64,000 nucleotides of DNA from Ruminococcus sp. Lineage in GTDB: Bacteria > Bacillota > Clostridia > Oscillospirales > Ruminococcaceae. Positions 58,806 through 64,000 of the stretch are shown here, in pieces; within the stretch, counting starts at the first letter, position 1; every line of letters starts with the position of its first letter. The position numbers and the translations under genes are program-made. Where the stretch lies: NCBI GenBank assembly GCA_024697545.1, contig JAILFN010000111.1, positions 24,111-88,110 of the forward strand, written 5' to 3'. The notes below the pieces were generated by a model that worked only from the letters and a program-made list of their open reading frames with translations, made no database searches and had not been told where the DNA came from.

Positions 58806-59459
58806 ATGACTTATAAAGCTGTGATCTTCGATTTTGACCTGACACTTGCAGATTCTTCAAAGGGTATACTTATCTGCTTTAAGCATACTCTTGAAGCTTT
58901 TGGCTATGCCGTTCCCGATGACAGAACGATATACAATACGATAGGTCTTACGCTCATGGATGCTTTTGATATCCTTACCGGTATCAAAAATAATCCGAAG
59001 CGCGAGGAGATGCGCGCCGAATACGTTAAAAAAGCCGACGATGAAATGGTTAAGAATACCTTCTTCTACGACGGTGTCATAGATATGCTGAAAGAGTTTC
59101 GGGATAACGGTATAAGGGTCGGGGTATGCTCAACAAAATACCGCTATCGTATCGAACAGAGCTTTGAGAGGCAGGCGGGATGTATGCCGATAGACCTGAT
59201 AATCGGCGGAGAGGACGTTAATAATGCCAAGCCCGATCCTCAGGGACTGCTTCTGTGCATAGAAAAGCTCGGGCTCAAAAAGGGCGATGTGCTTTATGTC
59301 GGAGATAATATAGTTGACGCACAGGCTGCCGAAAGAGCGGGTGTTGATTTCGCCGCCGTGCTTACGGGTTCTACCACAAAAAGCGAATTTTCGTCAATGC
59401 CTAATAGGGCTGTCGTTGACAAGCTGACGGATATCACGGCACTTGTATATAAAGAGTAA
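58806..59459 (+). CDS. HAD-superfamily phosphatase (phosphoglycolate phosphatase-like)
   Basis: 217 residues. The nucleophile motif DFDLTLADS, the Thr-type motif VCSTKYR, the Lys of NAKPDPQGL and the acidic YVGDNIVDAQAA are in order, with a C1-type helical cap. Substrate uncertain; similar to phosphoglycolate or beta-phosphoglucomutase-like members. AAAGGA sets ATG 58806. Separate from the yicC operon, which has its own promoter. Confidence 0.88.
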   Translation: MTYKAVIFDFDLTLADSSKGILICFKHTLEAFGYAVPDDRTIYNTIGLTLMDAFDILTGIKNNPKREEMRAEYVKKADDEMVKNTFFYDGVIDMLKEFRDNGIRVGVCSTKYRYRIEQSFERQAGCMPIDLIIGGEDVNNAKPDPQGLLLCIEKLGLKKGDVLYVGDNIVDAQAAERAGVDFAAVLTGSTTKSEFSSMPNRAVVDKLTDITALVYKE

Positions 59460-59488
59460 AAACATAATAAATAATATATTAATAACTA

Positions 59489-59517
59489 TTGATATTATTG
59501 ACGAGAAATGGTATAAT
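59489..59517 (+). promoter_or_regulatory. Promoter of the yicC-remA-gmk-rpoZ-priA operon
   Basis: TTGATA (59489-59494) and TATAAT (59512-59517), 17-bp spacer. Confidence 0.8.
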
Positions 59518-59574
59518 ATTATGATGGATAGTTAATCCGCTGTCCCGAAGAAATAATGACATGAGGTGACTTTA

Positions 59575-60453
59575 ATGCTTAGATCAATGACCGGTTTTGG
59601 CAGAGAGCGCAGAGCTTTCGAGGAACGAGAGGTTCTTGTTGAGATACGTTCGGTAAACCACCGTTTTTATGAGTTTTCGGCAAGGACGCCGCGTGCTTAC
59701 GGTTATCTTGATGAAAAGCTGAAATCCCTGCTCGGCGGAAAGATAAGCCGCGGCAAGGTGGAAGTCTCCGTTTATATTTACAACAAAGAAGGCGTGAATG
59801 CGAACATTACCGTCAACAGGGAGATCGCTCACGGCTATATTGACGCACTTCGCGCGGCTGCACCCGAATTCGGTCTCGGCGATGATATTGCTCTTTCTAC
59901 CATCATCAGGCTTCCCGATATCTTTACCGTCGTAAAGACACAGGAGGACGAGGAGCATGTTTGGGAGCAGGTAAAGGAGACCGCACTTGCCGCACTCGAC
60001 CGCTTTATTGAAATGCGTGAGACCGAGGGTGTCAAGATGCACGATGATATCTCGGGAAGGCTCGATTATATCGAGAAGGCTGTCGGGGTCATCGAAGACC
60101 GCTCGCCGAAGGTCACTGCGGCTTACAGAGAAAAGCTTTACAACAAGATATGCGAGATCGTGGGCGACCGCAATATCGACGAGTCGAGGGTCCTGACTGA
60201 AGCGGCTATCTTTTCCGAAAAGACCGCTGTTGATGAAGAGACTGTCAGACTTCACAGCCATATAAACCAGTTCCGTGATCTTATAGAGAGTAACGAACCT
60301 GTCGGCAGAAAGCTTGATTTTCTTGTTCAGGAGCTGAACAGGGAAGTCAACACTACGGGTTCAAAGTGCCTAGATCTTGATATCACGAAGCTTGTAGTCG
60401 ATATGAAGAGCGAGATCGAAAAGATCCGCGAGCAGATACAGAATATAGAATGA
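59575..60453 (+). CDS. yicC: YicC/YloC-family endoribonuclease
   Basis: 292 residues. The N-terminus [10 protein letters not shown] and the C-terminal [17 protein letters not shown] are diagnostic. Members are endoribonucleases that act on structured RNA. GAGGTGAC sets ATG 59575 over an earlier GTG. Head of a Firmicute-conserved operon. Confidence 0.93.
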   Translation: MLRSMTGFGRERRAFEEREVLVEIRSVNHRFYEFSARTPRAYGYLDEKLKSLLGGKISRGKVEVSVYIYNKEGVNANITVNREIAHGYIDALRAAAPEFGLGDDIALSTIIRLPDIFTVVKTQEDEEHVWEQVKETALAALDRFIEMRETEGVKMHDDISGRLDYIEKAVGVIEDRSPKVTAAYREKLYNKICEIVGDRNIDESRVLTEAAIFSEKTAVDEETVRLHSHINQFRDLIESNEPVGRKLDFLVQELNREVNTTGSKCLDLDITKLVVDMKSEIEKIREQIQNIE

Positions 60454-60469
60454 TCAGGGGAGCGATCGT

Positions 60470-60742
60470 ATGAAGCTTCTGAACATTGGGTACGGGAATT
60501 TTATTTCCGTCGAAAGGATCATTTCTATCTCCGCGCCCGATTCGGCTCCTATCAAGAGACTGATACAGGACGCAAGGGACAGAGGAACGCTTATAGACGC
60601 GACCTGCGGCAAAAAGACCAAGTCGGTGATCGTTATGGACAGCGACCATGTTGTGCTTTCAGCCGATATGTCCGAAAAACTTTGTGCAAGGCTAAATGAT
60701 GAAACGTTGACCGACAATAAGGAGAGCGATGAAAATGTCTGA
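60470..60742 (+). CDS. remA: RemA-family DNA-binding regulator
   Basis: 90 residues. [18 protein letters not shown] and the loop [18 protein letters not shown] are the RemA/DUF370 signatures. In Bacillus RemA activates biofilm-matrix and osmoprotection operons as a ring-shaped oligomer. It lies between yicC and gmk as in most Firmicutes; gmk overlaps its end. Confidence 0.93.
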   Translation: MKLLNIGYGNFISVERIISISAPDSAPIKRLIQDARDRGTLIDATCGKKTKSVIVMDSDHVVLSADMSEKLCARLNDETLTDNKESDENV

Positions 60743-61373
60743 ACCTACTATCTATATTATTTCCGCACCTTCAGGCTGCGGCAAGGGAACGCTTATCTCT
60801 AAGCTTAATGAAAGATACAAGATATACAATTCCATCTCGTGTACCACAAGACGGCCGAGATCGGGGGAAATGAACGGTGTGGATTATTATTTCATCACTC
60901 CCGAGACCTACAACAGAATGGTTGAAGAAGACGGCTTCTTTGAGCACGCGGGTTTTGACAGAAATGCTTATGGCACTCCGAGAAAACCGATCGAAGATGC
61001 CCTTAATGACGGAATGGACGTTCTTCTTGAGATCGAGCCGAATGGTGCTTTTCAGGTCAAGGAGAAAAAGCCCGATTCGGTCATGATATTCATTCTCCCG
61101 CCTTCACTCGAATCGCTCGAAAGAAGGCTTCGCCGCCGCGCCGAGCAGTCGGGCGAGTCGGAGGATCAGATACAGAGCAGAATAAAGACTGCGATCCCCG
61201 ATATAAAAAGGGCTTATGAATATGATTATGTCATGGTAAACGGCGATCTTGATAAAGCTGTTTCAGATCTTTATGACATTGTTACAAAGGCAAAAAACGG
61301 AGGCGAAGGACTTGAAGCCTTCACCAAAGATAGTATGAAAAAAACAATAGATGAGGTGCTTGAAAATGCTTAA
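60735..61373 (+). CDS. gmk: Guanylate kinase
   Basis: 212 residues. P-loop [14 protein letters not shown]-binding [19 protein letters not shown], and [11 protein letters not shown] near the end. It phosphorylates GMP. Start at 60735 (10 bases from AAGGAG); ATG 60729 is also possible with a 4-base spacer. Overlaps remA and rpoZ. Confidence 0.93.
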   Translation: MSEPTIYIISAPSGCGKGTLISKLNERYKIYNSISCTTRRPRSGEMNGVDYYFITPETYNRMVEEDGFFEHAGFDRNAYGTPRKPIEDALNDGMDVLLEIEPNGAFQVKEKKPDSVMIFILPPSLESLERRLRRRAEQSGESEDQIQSRIKTAIPDIKRAYEYDYVMVNGDLDKAVSDLYDIVTKAKNGGEGLEAFTKDSMKKTIDEVLENA

Positions 61374-61575
61374 ACCCGCAGCAACAGATATTTTAAAGAA
61401 CAATGAAAGCTACTATTCTCTCGTAGTTGCCGTTGCAAAGCGCGCAAGAGAGATCACAAATGAAGCTTTTGAAAACAAGACGGTGCTCGACGAGAGACCT
61501 GTCAAGAAGGCTGTTGACGAATTTGCAGCTAATGAGTACAAGCTCATTGAGGATAGCGCAGTAAGAGGAAACTGA
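61366..61575 (+). CDS. rpoZ: RNA polymerase omega subunit
   Basis: 69 residues. LVVAVAKRAREITNEA and the KPVKKAVDEF-like segment (here RPVKKAVDEF) are the omega signature. GAGGTG precedes ATG 61366, which lies inside the gmk stop overlap. Followed after 7 bp by priA. Confidence 0.93.
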   Translation: MLKPAATDILKNNESYYSLVVAVAKRAREITNEAFENKTVLDERPVKKAVDEFAANEYKLIEDSAVRGN

Positions 61576-61582
61576 CAGCGCC

Positions 61583-64000
61583 ATGTCCGAACACTGCTTT
61601 GTGATAAGATCAGCCGTAAGCGGTACTGCGCTGAGCTTCGATAAGCTGTACAGTTATCGTCTTCCCGAGCGCTTTGCTGCTTCTGTCAAGGCAGGCTCGA
61701 GAGTTCTCGTGCCGTTCGGAAAGGGCGATTCAAGGCGGATAGCGCTTGTTTTTGAGGTGCTTACGACGGACGATGATGTCAGCAAGCTGAAATCTGTCAG
61801 TGATATCGTTGACAGCGAACCGTTGGTCGATGATGAGATGCTGAAGATCATAGGATGGCTGAAGGAGAATACCTTCTGCACCTATTTCGACGCATACAGA
61901 GCAGTTGTTCCGGGCGGGTTTTCGGTCAGCACCGTTACTCATTTCGAGGTCGCGAATACCGAGCTCGATGAGTCGGAGCTATCCGATGAAGAGCGTGAGC
62001 TGCTTTTACAGCTGAAAAGAGCGCCCGATCAGAAGACAATAGACAGTCTGCTCGGATTCAGCGGCGGCAAGGTCGTAAACAACGATAAACGGCTGAGGGA
62101 GATGGTCTCGGCACTCAAGGATAAGGGTGCTGTTGAGGAGATCAATTCTTTCAGAAAAGGTGTCGGCGATGCTACCGAGCTCAATGCGGCTCTTACCGAA
62201 GAATATGTAAACGGCTGCTTTGCCGAAAAGCTGAGTACGAAGCAGAAAACGGTGATATCGCTTCTTGAAGAGGCAGGTTCCGCTTCTGTTGAAGAGCTTT
62301 GCTATATGGCCGGCTGCACACGGACCGTTGTGAACAGGCTCGCCGAGAAGGGTGCTGTGCGTCTGTTCAAGGTCGAGATAATGCGTAAAGCGACGGAGGA
62401 CGCAGCGGAAAGGCGTTCTCCCGATGATATAAAGCTGAATTCTGAACAGACTGCTGCTTTTGAAGGTATCATGGAGCTTGTCAGAACAGGCAGACCTTCG
62501 GGTGCGCTGCTTTACGGCGTTACGGGAAGCGGAAAGACTTCCGTCTTTTTCAAGCTTATCAAGGCTGTGCTCGATATGGGCAGGTCGGCTATGTTGCTTG
62601 TTCCCGAAATATCACTGACACCTCAGATGGTAAAGAAGTTCAAGCTCTATTTCGGCGATGAGATAGCGCTTTTGCATTCTTCGCTCTCGTTGGGACAGCG
62701 TAAGGACGAATTCAAGAGAATAAAGGCGGGAAAAGCGAGGATAGTTATCGGCACGAGAAGTGCGGTCTTTGCTCCGCTTAAAGATATAGGCATTATAATA
62801 ATGGACGAGGAGGGTGAGCGGACATACAAATCCGATTCCCCGCCGCGTTATCATGCAAGGGATGTTGCGATACAGAGATGCGGATATCACGGAGCTGTAC
62901 TTGTTATGGCTTCCGCCACACCTTCTGTTGAGAGCTTCTATTTCGCTAAGCAGGGAAGGTTTCACCTCTTTGAGATGAAGCACAGATATGCAGGTGCGAC
63001 CCTGCCGACGGTGGAGATCATAGATATGCAGAATGAAGCACTCGCTTCAAACGACAGCGTGTTCAGCCGCCGTCTTGCAGATGCTATCGAAGAAACTCTC
63101 GAAAAAGGCGAGCAGGTGATACTTCTCCTAAACCGCAGGGGGTTCACGACATATGTTTCCTGCATAGAATGCCGCAAGCCGGTAAGCTGTCCAAATTGCA
63201 GCCTGCCGCTTACCTATCACAAGAAAAACGGAAGGCTGATGTGTCACTATTGTGGTTTCAGCATGGCTATGCCCGATAAGTGCCCCGAATGCGGGTGTAC
63301 AAGGCTTCGGCAAAGCGGTGTCGGAACGCAGCGCATAGAGGACGAGCTTGCAAAGCTCTATCCAAAAGCGCGGCTGCTTCGTATGGATGCTGACACCACG
63401 TTCACCCGCGGAGCTTACGAAGAAAGCTTTACCGCATTTGAAAAGGGCGAATACGATATAATGCTCGGCACTCAGATGATCGCGAAGGGGCTTAATTTCC
63501 CGAATGTCACGCTTGTAGGGGTCGTTTCGGTGGACAAGGCTTTGTTTACCGGAGATTTCAGAAGCTATGAACGAACATTTTCGCTTATAACTCAGGTCGC
63601 GGGACGTTCAGGACGCGGTGACAAGCCGGGTACGGCACTGATACAGACCTTTGTACCGGATCACTATGTGATAAACCTTGCCGCACAGCAGGATTATGAC
63701 GGGTTTTACGAGCAGGAATCCGAGCTGAGACACGCTCTGCTGTTCCCGCCGTACTGCGATATCTGCGCTGTCAACTTCTCATCTGTGATGGAGAGCCGCG
63801 TTATAGAAGGCTCTCGGAAGTTTATGCAGATATTCAAGGATTATATTACGGAAAAAGAGATAAAGATACCTCTCAGGGTGCTGGGACCTTCTCCCTGTAC
63901 ACTTGAGAGGATCAACAACAGATACAGATACAGACTGATAATAAAATGCAGGCTTTCAAGGGAGCTGAGAGAGATGGTGATGACATGTCTCGATCGTTTC
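61583..64000 (+). CDS. priA: Primosomal protein N' (PriA helicase), C-terminal end outside the window
   Basis: 806 codons are visible with no stop; typical PriA is about 730-810 residues, so only a few are missing. The N-terminal DNA-binding domain, Walker A GVTGSGKTS at 312-319, Walker B region with DEEG at 408-411, and the zinc-binding Cys pairs (CIEC, CPNC, CHYC, CPEC) before the second helicase domain are present. PriA restarts stalled forks. The DEEG in place of the usual DEEH is atypical. GAGGAAAC precedes ATG 61583. Confidence 0.95.
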   Translation, partial: MSEHCFVIRSAVSGTALSFDKLYSYRLPERFAASVKAGSRVLVPFGKGDSRRIALVFEVLTTDDDVSKLKSVSDIVDSEPLVDDEMLKIIGWLKENTFCTYFDAYRAVVPGGFSVSTVTHFEVANTELDESELSDEERELLLQLKRAPDQKTIDSLLGFSGGKVVNNDKRLREMVSALKDKGAVEEINSFRKGVGDATELNAALTEEYVNGCFAEKLSTKQKTVISLLEEAGSASVEELCYMAGCTRTVVNRLAEKGAVRLFKVEIMRKATEDAAERRSPDDIKLNSEQTAAFEGIMELVRTGRPSGALLYGVTGSGKTSVFFKLIKAVLDMGRSAMLLVPEISLTPQMVKKFKLYFGDEIALLHSSLSLGQRKDEFKRIKAGKARIVIGTRSAVFAPLKDIGIIIMDEEGERTYKSDSPPRYHARDVAIQRCGYHGAVLVMASATPSVESFYFAKQGRFHLFEMKHRYAGATLPTVEIIDMQNEALASNDSVFSRRLADAIEETLEKGEQVILLLNRRGFTTYVSCIECRKPVSCPNCSLPLTYHKKNGRLMCHYCGFSMAMPDKCPECGCTRLRQSGVGTQRIEDELAKLYPKARLLRMDADTTFTRGAYEESFTAFEKGEYDIMLGTQMIAKGLNFPNVTLVGVVSVDKALFTGDFRSYERTFSLITQVAGRSGRGDKPGTALIQTFVPDHYVINLAAQQDYDGFYEQESELRHALLFPPYCDICAVNFSSVMESRVIEGSRKFMQIFKDYITEKEIKIPLRVLGPSPCTLERINNRYRYRLIIKCRLSRELREMVMTCLDRF

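Overview
This 64 kb window reads as chromosome of an anaerobic, low-to-mid GC Gram-positive bacterium of the Oscillospiraceae, most likely Ruminococcus (R. albus / R. flavefaciens type). The grounds are Firmicute gene order (yicC-remA-gmk-rpoZ-priA; pgk-tpiA-gpmI), consensus sigma-A promoters with 17-bp spacers, strong GGAGG ribosome sites, lipobox lipoproteins, class B sortase, RemA, NAD-dependent ligase, and DUF6465, DUF5685 and DUF4367 families common in Clostridia. No phage, transposase, rRNA or CRISPR array was seen. The genus is an inference from gene content, not from a marker comparison.

Layout. 1-8.6 kb: a partial membrane protein, a beta-CASP metallohydrolase, a PRK-type nucleoside kinase, an orphan YpeB-like germination protein on the minus strand, then a cysteine desulfurase-thiI pair for tRNA thiolation. 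8.6-15 kb: a ~500-bp regulatory gap with a LexA-like box, then cinA, a class B sortase, an SH3/SleB-type hydrolase, spoIID, maf and dprA, all on the plus strand. 15-17.4 kb: gap (GAPDH) and a lipoprotein, each with its own promoter and terminator. 17.5-22.6 kb (minus): FtsX-type ABC transporter followed by its likely two-component system. 23-25.7 kb: HU, a Lys/Ala-tailed DUF6465 protein and ligA. 25.8-32.8 kb (minus): an acyl-CoA ligase-like enzyme, a REC-HD-GYP-HPt regulator, three tRNAs (Gly, His, Arg) and the DUF5685 / J-domain / six-helix membrane / VTT operon.

32.9-40.7 kb (plus) is a second transport-signalling island: ABC ATPase plus 931-residue permease, a response regulator with an intramembrane-type histidine kinase, a 52-residue two-helix protein, a second ABC ATPase/membrane pair and a zinc-ribbon protein. 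41-42.4 kb: an AlkD-like protein and a CPBP protease. 42.5-48 kb: glycolytic operon pgk-(membrane protein)-tpiA-(lipoprotein)-gpmI. 48.1-52.2 kb (minus): an ECF sigma factor, its DUF4367 partner, a small secreted protein, a secreted C39-like peptidase and a lipoprotein. 52.4-56.6 kb: a lipoprotein esterase, tRNA-Thr, an ECF sigma factor coupled to a PASTA-domain membrane protein, and an Mrp-type Fe-S carrier. 56.6-58 kb (minus): spoVAD-spoVAE. 58-64 kb: queH, a HAD phosphatase, and the yicC-remA-gmk-rpoZ-priA operon, with priA running off the window.

The most interesting content is (1) the DUF5685 operon, where DUF5685 carries two DDxxD motifs about 100 residues apart (the hallmark of class I isoprenoid synthases) next to a Cys-tailed J-domain protein and a DedA/VTT-type lipid transporter homologue; (2) a sigma factor whose membrane partner carries two extracellular PASTA domains, apparently coupling cell-wall sensing to transcription; and (3) scattered sporulation and germination genes (ypeB, SleB-like, spoIID, spoVAD/AE) in a lineage usually described as non-sporing.
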